NCBI RefSeq assembly: GCF_021028995.1
Contig: NZ_JAJJZG010000006.1
Coordinates: forward strand, 62,001-126,000
Reading direction: 5' to 3'
Length of the DNA stretch: 64,000 nt
Source of the DNA: Halobacterium sp. KA-4
Lineage (GTDB): Archaea; Halobacteriota; Halobacteria; Halobacteriales; Halobacteriaceae
Below, piece by piece: positions 51,804 through 62,444 of this stretch. The notes beneath the pieces were generated by a model. It did no database searches, was not told where the DNA came from, and saw only the letters and a program-made list of their open reading frames with translations. Numbering within the stretch: the first letter of the stretch is position 1; each line of letters begins with the position of its first letter. A program made the translations under genes and the position numbers.

Positions 51804-53633
51804 TTAGTCGATGACGACGAGCACGTCGCCCATGTCGACACTGTCGCCCTCCTCGACCGCCACCCGCGTGACGGTCCCCCCGTGGGAGGCCACCACGTCG
51901 TTCTCCATCTTCATCGCTTCCAGCACCACGAGCACGTCCCCTGGTTCGATCTCGTCGCCCTCCTCGACGTCCACTGAGAGAATCGTCCCCTGCATCTCGG
52001 ACTCGACGGTTTCGCCGCCGCCCTCGACGACCGTCTCGGACTCCTCGCCGCCACCCGCGGGCTCTGGTGGTCCGCCGGCACCGCTCTCGGCCCCGCCGAC
52101 GGCGAGTTGGGCTGCGCCGCGCTCCTCGAGTTCGACCTCGAAGCGCTTGCCGTTGACCTCGATGGTGAAGTCGCGCTCGACGACGTCCTCCTCGCGCTCG
52201 GCCCCCACTGGCTCCGTGCCCCACTGCTGTTGGGCCTCGTCGATGCGCTCGGGGTCGAGGTGCTCGTCGAGGTACTTCGTCGTGTGCGTGCCGCCGACGA
52301 ACGCGTTGTCGGTGAGCATTAGCCGGTGGAACGGCACGATGGTCGGGATGCCCTCGATGTCGTACTCGGCGAGCGCGCGCTGTGAGCGCGCGATACACTC
52401 CTCCCGGTCGCTCCCCGCTACGATGAGTTTCGCGACCATCGAGTCGTAGTCGGTGACCAACTCGTCACCCTGCCGGAGCGCGTCATCAACCCGCACGCCG
52501 ATGCCGCCCGGCGGGTCGTACGTCTCTAGGCTCCCGCCGGTCGCGGGCGCGAAGTCGTCCGCGGCGTTCTCGGCGTTGATGCGGTACTCAACGGCGTGCC
52601 CCTCGAGTTCGACGTCGGACTGCGCGAAGTCCAGTTCCTCGCCGGCCGCGACCCGGAGCTGGTACTTCACGATATCGATGCCCGTCAACGCTTCCGTGAC
52701 GGTGTGTTCGACCTGAATCCGGGTGTTCACTTCCAGAAAGTAGAACTCCGCATCCGCGTCGAGCAACTCGCCCGCCTCCCGCTCGGGGTCGTCCTCCACG
52801 AGGAACTCGAACGTCCCCGCGTTCGTGTAGCCCGCGGCGTCCGCGCCGCGGCGCGCGGCCTCCCCGATTTCCTCGCGGAGGTCGTCCGTGAGCGCGGGAC
52901 TCGGGCCCTCCTCGATGACCTTCTGGTGGCGGCGTTGCAGCGAGCAGTCCCGCTCCCCGAGGTGGCGGACGTTGCCCTGCTCGTCGGCGACGATTTGGAC
53001 CTCGATGTGGCGCGGGTTCTGCAGGTAGCGTTCGAGATAGACGTTGTCGTTGTCGAAGTACGCCTCACCCTCGCGCTTCGCGGACTCGAACTGCTCGTCG
53101 GCCTCGTCGGCGCTGTGGACGATTTTCATGCCACGGCCGCCGCCGCCGCCCTCCGCCTTGATGGCGACGGGATAGCCGTGCTCGTCACCGAACGCCTCGA
53201 CCTCCGCGGCGGACTCGGCAGGCTCGGTCGTACCGGGAACGATGGGAACGTCGGCCGCACGCATCGTCTGTCGGGCCTTCGTCTTCTCGCCGAGTTGTTC
53301 CATCGAGTCGGCCGACGGGCCGACCCACGTCACACCCTCCGTCGCTTCGACCTTCCCGGCGAAATCGGCGTTCTCCGCGAGGAAGCCGTAGCCGGGGTGG
53401 ATCGCGTCCGCGTCGGCCTGCTGGGCGGCGTCGATGATGGCCTCGTGGTCGAGGTACGAGTCCGCCGCGCGGGCGGGGCCGACGTTGTAGGCTTCGTCCG
53501 CGTACCGGACGTGACCCGAGTGCTTGTCGGCGTCGCTGTAGACGGCGACCGTCTCGATACCGAGTTCCTCGCACGCCCGCATCACGCGGACGGCGATTTC
53601 GCCGCGGTTCGCGACGAGAACCTTCTCGAACAT
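51804..53633 (-). CDS. pccA: Acetyl/propionyl-CoA carboxylase, biotin carboxylase plus biotin carrier
   Basis: 609 residues. Biotin carboxylase part: [60 protein letters not shown] (ATP grasp), [21 protein letters not shown] linker rich in Gly/Glu (~480-540) leads to the biotinyl domain with EAMKMEND, biotin lysine 575. It carboxylates biotin with ATP and bicarbonate for the PccB transferase. It is the last gene of the operon pccB-pccX-pccA. Confidence 0.94.
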   Translation of the reverse strand: MFEKVLVANRGEIAVRVMRACEELGIETVAVYSDADKHSGHVRYADEAYNVGPARAADSYLDHEAIIDAAQQADADAIHPGYGFLAENADFAGKVEATEGVTWVGPSADSMEQLGEKTKARQTMRAADVPIVPGTTEPAESAAEVEAFGDEHGYPVAIKAEGGGGGRGMKIVHSADEADEQFESAKREGEAYFDNDNVYLERYLQNPRHIEVQIVADEQGNVRHLGERDCSLQRRHQKVIEEGPSPALTDDLREEIGEAARRGADAAGYTNAGTFEFLVEDDPEREAGELLDADAEFYFLEVNTRIQVEHTVTEALTGIDIVKYQLRVAAGEELDFAQSDVELEGHAVEYRINAENAADDFAPATGGSLETYDPPGGIGVRVDDALRQGDELVTDYDSMVAKLIVAGSDREECIARSQRALAEYDIEGIPTIVPFHRLMLTDNAFVGGTHTTKYLDEHLDPERIDEAQQQWGTEPVGAEREEDVVERDFTIEVNGKRFEVELEERGAAQLAVGGAESGAGGPPEPAGGGEESETVVEGGGETVESEMQGTILSVDVEEGDEIEPGDVLVVLEAMKMENDVVASHGGTVTRVAVEEGDSVDMGDVLVVID

Positions 53634-53745
53634 TCTTGGGAGACCGTTCTGCGGACGCCCTACTGATACTGTCGGTTCTAAACCGTCCACTACGTGGCAC
53701 AGTCCGGTTTACAAACGGTCGCACTCGGAGAACGAGAACCTTGCC

Positions 53746-54003
53746 TCAGAACCGGTCCCTGCGGCCCGCTGCCGTCCACGGGTCCGTCGGCGCGCCGTCG
53801 GGCACGCGGTCGGCGTGCCCGTCGACGGCTTCGAGGCGGCCCGCGAACGTCCACTTCTCGCCGTCCCACGACTCCTCGCCGCCTTCAGCGGCCGCGGCTT
53901 CGGCTTCGAGGCGCGCGAGGTGCGCGCTCACAGCGGCCGCGATGGCGGCGGCCTCCGCCTCGGTCGCGTCGTCGGGGACGGAGATGTCGTAGTCAGCGGC
54001 CAT
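53746..54003 (-). CDS. pccX: Small acyl-CoA carboxylase accessory subunit (PccX-like)
   Basis: 85 residues. [20 protein letters not shown] is the core; the region [20 protein letters not shown] contains the WxxxxWxxAGR pattern of carboxylase epsilon subunits. In Haloferax mediterranei a similar small PccX is needed for propionyl-CoA carboxylase activity. Its ATG overlaps the pccB stop by one base, which ties the two together; pccA follows after 112 bases. Confidence 0.85.
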   Translation of the reverse strand: MAADYDISVPDDATEAEAAAIAAAVSAHLARLEAEAAAAEGGEESWDGEKWTFAGRLEAVDGHADRVPDGAPTDPWTAAGRRDRF

Positions 54004-55553
54004 TACAGCGGGATGTTGCCGTGTTTCTTGTCGGGCGACTCCTCGCGCTTGCTCGCCAGCATCTCCAAGTCCTGAATCAACCGCGGCCGCGTCTCCGTCG
54101 GCTCGATGACGGCGTCGAGGTAGCCGCGGTCCGCGGCCGTGTACGGGTTGGCGAACTCCTCGCGGTACTCGTCGATGAGCTGGTCGCGGAGCTCGTCCGG
54201 ATTCTCCGCGTCGTCGAGCTCCTCCCGGTAGAGGACGTTCACCGCACCCTTCGGCCCCATCACCGCGATTTCGGCGGTCGGCCACGCATAGTTGACGTCC
54301 GCGCCGAGGTGCTTGGACGCCATCACGTCGTACGCGCCCCCGTAGGCCTTCCGCGTGATCACCGTCAAGAGGGGGACGCTGGCCTCCGAGTACGCGTAGA
54401 GGAGTTTCGCGCCGTGGCGGATGATGCCGTTGTGCTCCTGGTCGGTGCCCGGCATGAACCCGGGGACGTCGACGAACGTGACGATGGGGATGTTGAACGA
54501 GTCGCAGAATCGGACGAACCGGCTGGCCTTCTCGGAGGCCTGGATGTCGAGGGTGCCCGCGCTCACGCGGGGCTGGTTAGCGACCACGCCGACCGACCGG
54601 CCGTCCAGGCGCGCGAACCCGACGACCATGTTCTTCGCGTAGTTCTCCTGCACCTCGAAGAAGGAGTTCTCGTCCACGACGCTGCCCACCACGTCGGTCA
54701 TGTCGTAGGGCTTGCGGGGTTCGTCCGGGACGATCGTTTCGAGGGCGTCGTCGCGGCGCTCGGGGTCGTCGTAGGGTTCGACCCTAGGCGGGTCCTCGAC
54801 GTTGTTCTGGGGGAGATAGGAGAGTAGGCGCTTGATGTTGTCGAGGGCTTCCTCCTCGCTGTCGCAGGCGAAGTGCGCGACGCCGGACTCCGAGGAGTGG
54901 GTGGTCGCGCCGCCGAGTTCCTCGAAGCCGACCTGTTCGCCGGTGACCGTCTCGATGACGTCGGGGCCGGTGATGAACATGTGGCTGGTGTCTTTCACCA
55001 TGAAGATGAAGTCCGTAATCGCGGGACTGTAGACCGCGCCGCCCGCGCACGGCCCCATAATGGCCGAAATCTGGGGGACGACACCACTTGCTTTCTCGTT
55101 TCGCGTGAAGATTTCCGCGAACCCGCCGAGGGCGTCGACGCCCTCCTGGATGCGGGCGCCGGCGGAGTCGTTGAGCCCGATGACGGGCGCGCCGACCTCC
55201 ACGGCCTTGTCCATGACCTTCGTCACTTTCTCGGCGAACACCTCGCCGAGGCTGCCGCCGAAGACGGTGAAGTCGTGGGCGAACACGAAGACGGTGCGGC
55301 CGTTCACCTCGCCGTAGCCCGTGACCACGCCGTCCCCGGGGAGCTGTTTCTCCTCCATGCCGAAGTTGTGGCTGCGGTGGGTGCGCAGCTGGTCGAACTC
55401 GTTGAACGTGTCGTCGTCGAGGAAGTAGTCGATGCGCTCCCGGGCGGTCATCTTCCCCTTGTCGTGTTGGGACTCGATTCGGTCCTCGCCGCCGCCGAGG
55501 AGTGCGCGTTCGGTCTTCTCGCGCAGTTCCTCGATGCGCTCTTCCATCGTCAT
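54003..55553 (-). CDS. pccB: Propionyl/acetyl-CoA carboxylase carboxyltransferase subunit
   Basis: 516 residues. [60 protein letters not shown] (the first oxyanion-hole motif), [20 protein letters not shown] and [20 protein letters not shown] (second oxyanion-hole motif) are all typical of acyl-CoA carboxyltransferases. The alternatives propionyl- and acetyl-CoA cannot be separated by eye; haloarchaeal enzymes accept both. Confidence 0.93.
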   Translation of the reverse strand: MTMEERIEELREKTERALLGGGEDRIESQHDKGKMTARERIDYFLDDDTFNEFDQLRTHRSHNFGMEEKQLPGDGVVTGYGEVNGRTVFVFAHDFTVFGGSLGEVFAEKVTKVMDKAVEVGAPVIGLNDSAGARIQEGVDALGGFAEIFTRNEKASGVVPQISAIMGPCAGGAVYSPAITDFIFMVKDTSHMFITGPDVIETVTGEQVGFEELGGATTHSSESGVAHFACDSEEEALDNIKRLLSYLPQNNVEDPPRVEPYDDPERRDDALETIVPDEPRKPYDMTDVVGSVVDENSFFEVQENYAKNMVVGFARLDGRSVGVVANQPRVSAGTLDIQASEKASRFVRFCDSFNIPIVTFVDVPGFMPGTDQEHNGIIRHGAKLLYAYSEASVPLLTVITRKAYGGAYDVMASKHLGADVNYAWPTAEIAVMGPKGAVNVLYREELDDAENPDELRDQLIDEYREEFANPYTAADRGYLDAVIEPTETRPRLIQDLEMLASKREESPDKKHGNIPL

Positions 55554-55628
55554 CTGATTGTGCCTTCGTTTCCCCACCGGCGGCAAAAGGATTCCGAGAC
55601 GACCGCAACCCGCAGCGGCGGCGCTTGT

Positions 55629-57062
55629 TTACAGGACCGAGCGCGAGCGCCGCAGTCCGAGGAACGACGCGACGGCGACCGCCGCGGTGATTACGAGGAA
55701 CACGCGCGTCTGGTCGAAGGTGACCCCGAGCAGCGAGAGCGGGCCGACAGCGACGCCCAGCGCGCCCGCGAGCCCGGAGACGAACGTGAAGATGAGGAAC
55801 ACGGGGATGACGACGCCGACCGCGTACAGCCACGGCGTCGCCAGCGACCGCGCGAGCGAGCCAGCGCCGCGCTGGAGTTCGTCGACTGCGTCCGTGCCGA
55901 GCACCCAGCCCGCGAACAGCAGGAAGCCGACGAGTCCACCGGCCAATAGGAGGTCGACGACCGGGCCGGCGACGACGCCGAATATCTCGGCGTCGAGCGC
56001 GCAGACGCTCCCGGTGACGGCGAACAGGCCGGTGAGCGCGCCGACGGCGCGACGCCGCGAGACGCCGTACTCGTCGACGAGGAACGAGACCGGAATCTCC
56101 AGCATCGAAATCGACGAGGAGAGCGCGGCCAGCAACACGACGCCGAAGAACACGACGCCCACGACCTGTCCGTAGGGGAGCGCGCCGAACGCGCCCGCGA
56201 GGCTGATGAACAGCGCGCCCGGACCGCCGCCGCCCGCACCAGCGCCCAGCGCGAACAGGATGGGGAAGACGACGACGCCCGCGAGCACGCCGACGACCGT
56301 GTTGAGCACGGCGATGGCGGTGCCGTCAGTGACCAGCGAGCGGTCCTCGCCGAGGTAGGAGGCGTACGTCAGCATCGTGCCCGCGCCCAGCGAGAGCGTG
56401 AACAGCGCCTGGCCGGCGGCCTGCGGGAGGATGTCGAAGAAGTTCGCGCGCAGGAAGCCGATGTCCGGGGAGAGGAAGAACGCGACGCCCTCGGCTGCGC
56501 CGTCGAGTGTGACGCCCCACGCCGCGAGCGCGACGAGCAACACGACGATGGCCGGCATCATCAGTTTCGTCGCTCGCTCGATGCCACGTCGGACGCCACG
56601 GAGCACGACGAGCGCGGTGATGCCGAGGAAGAGGAGGTGGAACGCGACGGCGTCGAACCCGTAGCTGATTGCGCCGAAGTGTGCGCCGGGGTCGGCGAAG
56701 TACGCGCCCGTGAAGCTCTCCGCGAAGTAGCGCAGAATCCACCCGCCGACGACGCTGTAGAAGGAGAGGAGGACGATACCAGTGACGACGAAGACGTGGC
56801 CGAACCCCGACCAGTACTTCGAGTCGGAGAGGTCGGAGAGCGCGCCGACGGGGTTGCGTCGGGAGCGGCGGCCAATGACGAACTCCGCGAGCAACCCGGG
56901 GACGCCGACGAGCAGGACGATGCCGAGGTAGACGAGGAGGAACGCCGCGCCGCCGTTCTCGCTGGTCATCCACGGGAACCGCCAGAGGTTCCCGAGCCCC
57001 ACGGCCGAGCCGACGGCCGCGAGGATGAAGCCGATTCGTGTCTGCCAGGACTCGCGTGTCAT
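55629..57062 (-). CDS. Sodium-dependent symporter of the NSS family
   Basis: 477 residues with about eleven membrane segments. RIGFILAAVGSAVGLGNLWR is the NSS signature around the Na1/Na2 sites (helix 1), followed by FPWMTSENGGAAFLLVYLGI. The family imports amino acids or other amines with sodium. ATG 57062 (MTRESWQTR) is chosen; an upstream start would include the hairpin region. It is 140 bases downstream of a second NSS gene on the same strand. Confidence 0.9.
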   Translation of the reverse strand: MTRESWQTRIGFILAAVGSAVGLGNLWRFPWMTSENGGAAFLLVYLGIVLLVGVPGLLAEFVIGRRSRRNPVGALSDLSDSKYWSGFGHVFVVTGIVLLSFYSVVGGWILRYFAESFTGAYFADPGAHFGAISYGFDAVAFHLLFLGITALVVLRGVRRGIERATKLMMPAIVVLLVALAAWGVTLDGAAEGVAFFLSPDIGFLRANFFDILPQAAGQALFTLSLGAGTMLTYASYLGEDRSLVTDGTAIAVLNTVVGVLAGVVVFPILFALGAGAGGGGPGALFISLAGAFGALPYGQVVGVVFFGVVLLAALSSSISMLEIPVSFLVDEYGVSRRRAVGALTGLFAVTGSVCALDAEIFGVVAGPVVDLLLAGGLVGFLLFAGWVLGTDAVDELQRGAGSLARSLATPWLYAVGVVIPVFLIFTFVSGLAGALGVAVGPLSLLGVTFDQTRVFLVITAAVAVASFLGLRRSRSVL

Positions 57063-57075
57063 TAGGTACGCCGTA

Positions 57076-57100
57076 GCAACCCCCCGCATTTGAGGGTTGC
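57076..57100 (-). promoter_or_regulatory. Hairpin close to the NSS gene start
   Basis: GCAACCC (57076-57082) and GGGTTGC (57094-57100) form a perfect 7-base stem just 13 bases upstream of the ATG. With a TATA-like element near 57155 on the minus strand, it would lie in a leader of about 65 bases. It could affect translation or be a repressor site. Confidence 0.4.
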
Positions 57101-57202
57101 GACTGACGAACCGTCAAACCGTAGAAAACACCACGGAACGACGCTAAAAGACCGTTATAGAACTGTGGGTCCGCGCCATAATCGCCACGGCGGTGACGGT
57201 TC

Positions 57203-58546
57203 CTAGAGTCCCGGAATCGGCGGCGCAGCGTAGATGTCCGTGACGCCGAGGTAGAGGGTCACGAACACGCCCACGAGCACGTACGTCCGAATCGACCAGA
57301 GCCACGCGGTGGCGAACGTCTCACCGCCGCTGGTGCCCTTCTTGATTTCGTCGACGGCCTCGGGGCCGTACACCCAGCCGACGAAGATGACGCCGAGCAG
57401 CACCGACAGCGGGAGCAACACGCTGTACGCGAGCGTGTCGAACCAGCCGAGCCACGCGGTGTTCCACGCGGAGAGCGTGCCGAGGACGAACAGGCCGCCG
57501 GCGAACGCGAACGCGGTGCCGGGGCGGCTGTAGCTGTAGTTGTCCACGACGTAGGAGGTGACGACCTCCAGCAGGCTGATTGCCGAGGAGAGCGCGGCGA
57601 TGAGCACGACGAGGAAGAACACCGCGCCGAGCGCCTGCCCCGCGGCGCCGAGGTCGGCGAACACCTGCGCGACGGCGACGAACAGCGCACCGGGGCCGCC
57701 GCCCGCTGCGGCGTCCGGCACGCCGCCGAACTGCACGAACAGCAGCGGGATGACGACGAGGCCGGCGAGCAGGCCGACCGCGGTGTTCAGCACGACGACG
57801 AGGCTACCGTCCGCGGGGAGACTGTCGTCGTCACCGAGATAGGACGCGTACGTAATCATCGCGCCCATCCCCAGGGACAGCGAGAAGAACGCCTGGCTCA
57901 CCGCGAACGGGACGATGCTGCCGAGGTTGTTCGCGAGGTAGCCGAAGTCCGGGGAGAGGTAGTAGCTGTACGCGGCCGCGGAGCCGTCGAGGGTGAACGC
58001 GTAGACGGCGAGCGCGACGAGCATGACGACGATGGACGGCACCATCAGCTTCGTCGCCTTCTCGATGCCTTCCTCGACGCCGAACGCGACGATGCCCGCG
58101 GTGATGGCCATGAAGACGGCGTGGAAGGCGATGGCCTCCCAGCCTGCGGAGACGGACGCGAAGTAGCCGGCGGCGTCACCGAAGTACGCGCCGGTCGCGC
58201 TCCCGAAGACGTACCGGATGACCCAGCCGCCGACGACGCTGTAGTAGGAGAGAATCCACAGACCCGTGAGCAGGCCGATGGCGCCCACGACCGTCCACGC
58301 GGGGTGTTTCAGTCGGTCGAACGCTTCGACGGCGTTGATGTTCGCGCGCCGCCCGACGACGAACTCCCCGAGGATGGCGGGGAGCCCGATGAGCAGGGCG
58401 GCGAGCAGGTAGACGAAGACGAACGCCGCACCGCCGTTCGTCCCGGTCTTGAACGGGAACTGCCAGATGTTTCCGAGGCCGACCGCCGACCCGACGGCCG
58501 CGAGGATGAAGCCGAGTCTCGTGGCCCAGGTTTCTCGTTCTGTCAT
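57203..58546 (-). CDS. Sodium-dependent symporter of the NSS family, second copy
   Basis: 447 residues with about eleven membrane segments. RLGFILAAVGSAVGLGNIWQ followed by FPFKTGTNGGAAFVFVYLLA is the same helix-1 signature as the neighbouring gene, but the two sequences differ widely elsewhere, so this is an old duplication or two imports. Substrate unknown, probably an amino acid. ATG 58546 (MTERETWATR) gives the right start. Confidence 0.9.
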   Translation of the reverse strand: MTERETWATRLGFILAAVGSAVGLGNIWQFPFKTGTNGGAAFVFVYLLAALLIGLPAILGEFVVGRRANINAVEAFDRLKHPAWTVVGAIGLLTGLWILSYYSVVGGWVIRYVFGSATGAYFGDAAGYFASVSAGWEAIAFHAVFMAITAGIVAFGVEEGIEKATKLMVPSIVVMLVALAVYAFTLDGSAAAYSYYLSPDFGYLANNLGSIVPFAVSQAFFSLSLGMGAMITYASYLGDDDSLPADGSLVVVLNTAVGLLAGLVVIPLLFVQFGGVPDAAAGGGPGALFVAVAQVFADLGAAGQALGAVFFLVVLIAALSSAISLLEVVTSYVVDNYSYSRPGTAFAFAGGLFVLGTLSAWNTAWLGWFDTLAYSVLLPLSVLLGVIFVGWVYGPEAVDEIKKGTSGGETFATAWLWSIRTYVLVGVFVTLYLGVTDIYAAPPIPGL

Positions 58547-58630
58547 GTTGTACCACGCCGTACCCGCGCCGTCAGTTAAAAAGCGTACGGTTTGCGAGCG
58601 AAGCCCACGCCACAGCCCCGCGAACGAGCG

Positions 58631-59008
58631 TCAGCCCTCGTGGGTGGCCGCGCGGTACGTCAAGTCGGCCATCGCGAGGAAGAGGAGCGTGCCCGCGACG
58701 AACGCCAGCAAGTGCAGCGGCGGCATCGAGAGCCCTTCCGCGGCGACGACGCTCCCGGGGACAACCCACTGCCCGACGACGTAGAACCACTGGACGAGCG
58801 AGCGCTCCCGGCCCTGCAGGTCGTAGTGGTCGACGGCGAAGCCGACGACGACCGCGAGAATCGAGAGCACGCCGAGGTGAGCGTGCGCGCCGACCATCCA
58901 TCCCGGGAGGTTCGGCCCGCCGGGCATGACGAGGTAGGCGTTCTGCATCCCGTACAGCATCTGGACCGCGAGGCCGAGGAACCCCGACGTCTTCAGCACG
59001 CGTGTCAT
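58631..59008 (-). CDS. Four-helix membrane protein of unknown function
   Basis: 125 residues. Four membrane segments with conserved-looking VQMLYGMQNAYLVMPGGPNL, MVGAHAHLGVLSILAVVVGF (two His in the second helix) and WFYVVGQWVVPGSVVAAEGL. The His positions resemble heme or quinone sites of oxidase-like subunits, but no family is certain. A TATA-like element (59035-59050) lies about 30 bases before its ATG, so the mRNA would be leaderless. It is divergent from the SdpI-like gene. Confidence 0.68.
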   Translation of the reverse strand: MTRVLKTSGFLGLAVQMLYGMQNAYLVMPGGPNLPGWMVGAHAHLGVLSILAVVVGFAVDHYDLQGRERSLVQWFYVVGQWVVPGSVVAAEGLSMPPLHLLAFVAGTLLFLAMADLTYRAATHEG

Positions 59009-59123
59009 GGTTGTCGCATTTCAGGTAAGACAGATTAACCTTATTATCCGTTGTCATCACGTACACAAAACCACCGTGCGAGCGCCGCCCGCGTTTAAGT
59101 GGGAGAGCAGTCAACACCCGCTC

Positions 59124-59762
59124 ATGCCCTCCGACAGACGCCTGGTCGCGGGCGGCGTAGCGCTGGTCGCTCTCACCGCCGTCGTCAGCGCGCTCGCGTA
59201 CCCCGAGATGCCCGCGGAGATGGCGACCCACTGGAACGCCAGCGGCGACGTCAACGACACGATGCCGCGGGCGCTCGGACTCGTGCTGTTCCCAGTGCTG
59301 AACGCCGGCCTGTTCGCGCTGTTCGTCGCGCTCCCGCGCGTGGATCCACGAACCGACTACGAGTCGTTCCGGCCCGCGTACGACGCGCTCGCGCTCACGA
59401 CGCTCGGCTTGTTCGCGTACCTCGACGTCGTGGTCGTGCTCGCGAACCTCGGCTACGCATTCGAACTCCTCCAAGCGCTGGCACCCGCAATCGGCGCGGT
59501 CTACGTCGTCGCCGGCACCGTCACCCGCCACGCCGAACAGAACTGGTTCGTCGGCGTGCGCACGCCGTGGACGCTCGAAGACGAAGCCGTCTGGGAGCAG
59601 ACCAACCGCGTCGTCGGCCGCCTCTTTCAGGTGGGTGGCGTCGTCGCGGCGCTCGGGGTCTTCGTTCCCGCGTACGCGCTCGCGTTCATCCTCGCTCCCG
59701 CGCTCGTCGTCGCGGTCGTCTCGTTCGGCTACTCGTACTATCTGTACCGCCAGGGCGACTGA
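59124..59762 (+). CDS. SdpI/DUF1648-like membrane protein
   Basis: 212 residues with about six membrane segments. The N-terminal half has YPEMPAEMATHWNASGDVND, the DUF1648 signature, and the C-terminal half WFVGVRTPWTLEDEAVWEQT NRVVG, the SdpI signature. SdpI gives immunity to the SdpC toxin in Bacillus; in archaea no toxin partner is known. No toxin gene is visible beside it. A TATA-like element (tttaagt, ~59092-59098) suits a leaderless start. Confidence 0.85.
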   Translation: MPSDRRLVAGGVALVALTAVVSALAYPEMPAEMATHWNASGDVNDTMPRALGLVLFPVLNAGLFALFVALPRVDPRTDYESFRPAYDALALTTLGLFAYLDVVVVLANLGYAFELLQALAPAIGAVYVVAGTVTRHAEQNWFVGVRTPWTLEDEAVWEQTNRVVGRLFQVGGVVAALGVFVPAYALAFILAPALVVAVVSFGYSYYLYRQGD

Positions 59763-59890
59763 ACAGACCAGCAAAATCGCGGGGCAGCGTCCGTCCCGAA
59801 CTGTGTCCACGACCCGACCGCCGGAAAGCGGCAGGGGTGAGTGAGAAGGGTTGGCTTTATGCGAACCCGCGACAGCCTTCCGAGTGCAAA

Positions 59891-61039
59891 ATGAAGCTCC
59901 ACGAGTATCAGGCGAAGCAGGTCTTCGCCGAGGCGGGCATCCCGACCCCCGGGTCGACGCTCGCCACGTCCGTCGACGAGGTCGTTGAGGCCGCGAGTGA
60001 CCTCGGCTACCCCGTCGCGGTGAAGGCCCAGGTACACGTCGGCGGCCGCGGGAAGGCCGGCGGCATCAAACTCGCCGAGAACGAAACCGAAGCCCGCGAG
60101 GCCGCCGAGTCCATCCTCGGCATGGACCTCAAGGGGTACACGGTCGACAAGGTTCTCGTCGAGGAAGCAGTCGACTTCACGAACGAACTGTACGTCGGCG
60201 TCACCATGGATCGCGGCGAGGGCAAACCCGTCGTGATGGTCTCCGAGAAAGGTGGCGTCAACATCGAGGAAGTCGCGGAGGAAGACCCCGAGGCCATCGC
60301 CCGGGAGCACGTCGACCCCGCGTTCGGCCTCCACCCCTTCCAGGCGCGGAAGGTCGTCTACGACGCCGGCATCCCCCGCGAGGTCGCGGGCGACGTCGCA
60401 TCCATCCTGACGACCCTCTACGAACTCTACGAGGACCGCGACGGCAGCGACGTCGAGGTCAACCCGCTGATGGTCACCAGCGACGACGAAGTCATCGCGG
60501 CCGACGCCGTGATGAACATCGACGAGGACGCGCTGTTCCGTCAGCCGGAACTCGCGGAGATGGAAGACGAGGCCGCCGAGGACGAACTCGAAGCCAAGGC
60601 CAACGAGTACGGCTTCGACTACGTGCGCCTCGACGGCAACGTCGGCATCATCGGCAACGGCGCCGGACTCGTGATGACGACGCTGGACCTCGTGGACTAC
60701 TACGGCGGCAAGCCCGCGAATTTCCTGGACATCGGTGGCGGCGCGAAAGCCGAACGCGTCGCGAACGCCCTCGACATGGTGTTCAGCGACGAGAACGTCG
60801 ACAGCGTCGTGTTCAACATCTTCGGCGGCATCACGCGCGGCGACGAGGTCGCAAAGGGCATCAACAGCGCGCTCGAACAGTTCGACGAGATTCCCAAGCG
60901 CGTCGTGGTGCGCCTCGCCGGCACGAACGCCGAGGAGGGCCGCGAGATTCTCAACGACGAGCTGGTGACCGTCGAGGAAACGCTCGAAGGCGCCGTGCAG
61001 CGCGCCGTCGAATACGCTGACACGGAGGCAGAACAATGA
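59891..61039 (+). CDS. sucC: Succinate-CoA ligase (ADP-forming) beta subunit
   Basis: 382 residues. [20 protein letters not shown] starts the ATP-grasp fold; [20 protein letters not shown] binds nucleotide, [20 protein letters not shown] holds metal ligands, and [20 protein letters not shown] plus [18 protein letters not shown] bind CoA. With SucD it converts succinyl-CoA to succinate with ATP in the citric acid cycle. Its stop overlaps the sucD start by four bases. A TATA element (tttat near 59856) lies about 33 bases upstream. Confidence 0.96.
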   Translation: MKLHEYQAKQVFAEAGIPTPGSTLATSVDEVVEAASDLGYPVAVKAQVHVGGRGKAGGIKLAENETEAREAAESILGMDLKGYTVDKVLVEEAVDFTNELYVGVTMDRGEGKPVVMVSEKGGVNIEEVAEEDPEAIAREHVDPAFGLHPFQARKVVYDAGIPREVAGDVASILTTLYELYEDRDGSDVEVNPLMVTSDDEVIAADAVMNIDEDALFRQPELAEMEDEAAEDELEAKANEYGFDYVRLDGNVGIIGNGAGLVMTTLDLVDYYGGKPANFLDIGGGAKAERVANALDMVFSDENVDSVVFNIFGGITRGDEVAKGINSALEQFDEIPKRVVVRLAGTNAEEGREILNDELVTVEETLEGAVQRAVEYADTEAEQ

Positions 61040-61905
61040 GCATTCTAGTCGACGACGACACTCGCGTCGTGGTACAGGGTATCACCGGCGGGGAAGGAAA
61101 GTTCCACGCCGAACAGATGATCGATTACGGCACGAACGTCGTCGCGGGCGCGGTGCCGGGCAAGGGCGGCCAGGAGGTCGCCGGCGTCCCGGTGTACGAC
61201 ACCGTCCACGACGCCGTCGACGAGGAGGACGCCGACGCCTCGGTCATCTTCGTGCCGCCGGCGTTCGCCGCGGACGCAATCTTCGAGGCCCTCGACACGG
61301 ACCTCGACCTCGCCGTCGCCATCACCGAGGGCATCCCCACCCAGGACATGGCGAAGGTGAACAAGCGCCTGCAGGAGACCGACACGCGCCTGCAGGGGCC
61401 GAACTGCCCGGGTATCATCACGCCTGGCGAGGCGAAACTCGGCATCCTCCCCGGGAACATCTTCTCGGAGGGGAAGGTCGGGCTCGTCTCCCGCTCCGGC
61501 ACGCTGACCTACCAGGTCGTGGACTCGCTCACCCAGCGCGGCATCGGCCAGACCACCGCCATCGGCATCGGGGGCGACCCCATCATCGGGACGGACTTCA
61601 TCGACGCCCTCGAACTGTTCGAGGCCGATGAGGAGACCGAGGCCGTCGTGATGTGCGGCGAAATCGGCGGCGAGGACGAGGAGGAGGCCGCCGAGTACAT
61701 CGCGCAGAACATGGACACGCCGGTTGCCGGCTTCATCGCGGGCCGCACCGCGCCGCCGGGCAAGCGCATGGGCCACGCGGGTGCCATCGTCTCCGGCAGC
61801 GGCACCGGTACTGCCGAGTCCAAAATCAACGCGCTCAACGAGGCAGGCGTCCCCGTCGGCGACACCCCAGAGGAAGTCGCGGACGACATCGAAGACCTGC
61901 TGTAG
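61036..61905 (+). CDS. sucD: Succinate-CoA ligase alpha subunit
   Basis: 289 residues. [20 protein letters not shown] is the CoA-binding Rossmann start (where bacteria have GFTGxQG), [20 protein letters not shown] the family signature, [11 protein letters not shown] the phosphate loop, and [20 protein letters not shown] contains the phosphorylated active His. It overlaps sucC by four bases (ATGA). A T-rich run (cttttctttc) follows the stop and may end transcription. Confidence 0.96.
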   Translation: MSILVDDDTRVVVQGITGGEGKFHAEQMIDYGTNVVAGAVPGKGGQEVAGVPVYDTVHDAVDEEDADASVIFVPPAFAADAIFEALDTDLDLAVAITEGIPTQDMAKVNKRLQETDTRLQGPNCPGIITPGEAKLGILPGNIFSEGKVGLVSRSGTLTYQVVDSLTQRGIGQTTAIGIGGDPIIGTDFIDALELFEADEETEAVVMCGEIGGEDEEEAAEYIAQNMDTPVAGFIAGRTAPPGKRMGHAGAIVSGSGTGTAESKINALNEAGVPVGDTPEEVADDIEDLL

Positions 61906-62169
61906 CCGGCACGCGCCGCTTTTCTTTCGGAAACGAGCAGCCGGGAGCCGTGGCTGTGCGGTGAGAAACGTGAGGACGGAGCGCAGGTCGCTGCGGGCTC
62001 GGACACCCCTGGCCGAGCCACGCGACCGGCGTGTGAATACACACCACGCTGGTAGTTAGGTCCAACGGCCGCGGCCAGCAGTTCTGGTTCTCCCCTCGTG
62101 CCGCAGCAGCCCGTAAATCGTCGTTAATTCGGCTTAACCGTCCCAAAACGGCGGCCACTGTATCCCCGG

Positions 62170-62197
62170 TTTATACTCTAGCCGATTGACCAATCGG
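62170..62197 (+). promoter_or_regulatory. TATA box and inverted-repeat operator upstream of the zinc-ribbon gene
   Basis: TATA element tttatac (62170-62176) is followed by CCGATTG-AC-CAATCGG (62182-62197), a perfect 7-base inverted repeat, and the ATG comes at 62203. The repeat covers the expected transcription start, the place where a repressor would block. The remaining gap from 61906 holds no gene and only a T-rich stop after sucD. Confidence 0.55.
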
Positions 62198-62202
62198 ACA
62201 CG

Positions 62203-62400
62203 ATGACTACTACCGCCCCCGACTCGAACCTCCGGGAGTTCTGCCAGGACTGCGACCGAGCGACCCGCCACGCGGTCCGCATCGAGCTCCGCGTGGAGAA
62301 CCACGCCGTGGACAACCCCGGCTGCTCGCGGGAGCCCTACCGCGTGAGCCGGTGTCTGGTCTGTGACGCCACTGACGCGCGCCGCATGAGCGACGCCTGA
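62203..62400 (+). CDS. Small zinc-ribbon protein (DUF7835-like)
   Basis: 65 residues. Two Cys pairs, FCQDCDRATRHAV (near residue 14) and RCLVCDATDARRM (near 51), frame a short beta ribbon, as in the haloarchaeal DUF7835 zinc beta-ribbon family. Function unknown. Transcription seems leaderless from a TATA at 62170. It is 44 bases upstream of the DNA methyltransferase gene in the same direction and may be cotranscribed. Confidence 0.75.
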   Translation: MTTTAPDSNLREFCQDCDRATRHAVRIELRVENHAVDNPGCSREPYRVSRCLVCDATDARRMSDA

Positions 62401-62444
62401 CGCCAGCGAAACGCCTACGTGTGGGCGTGCGGACGACTGAGTGA

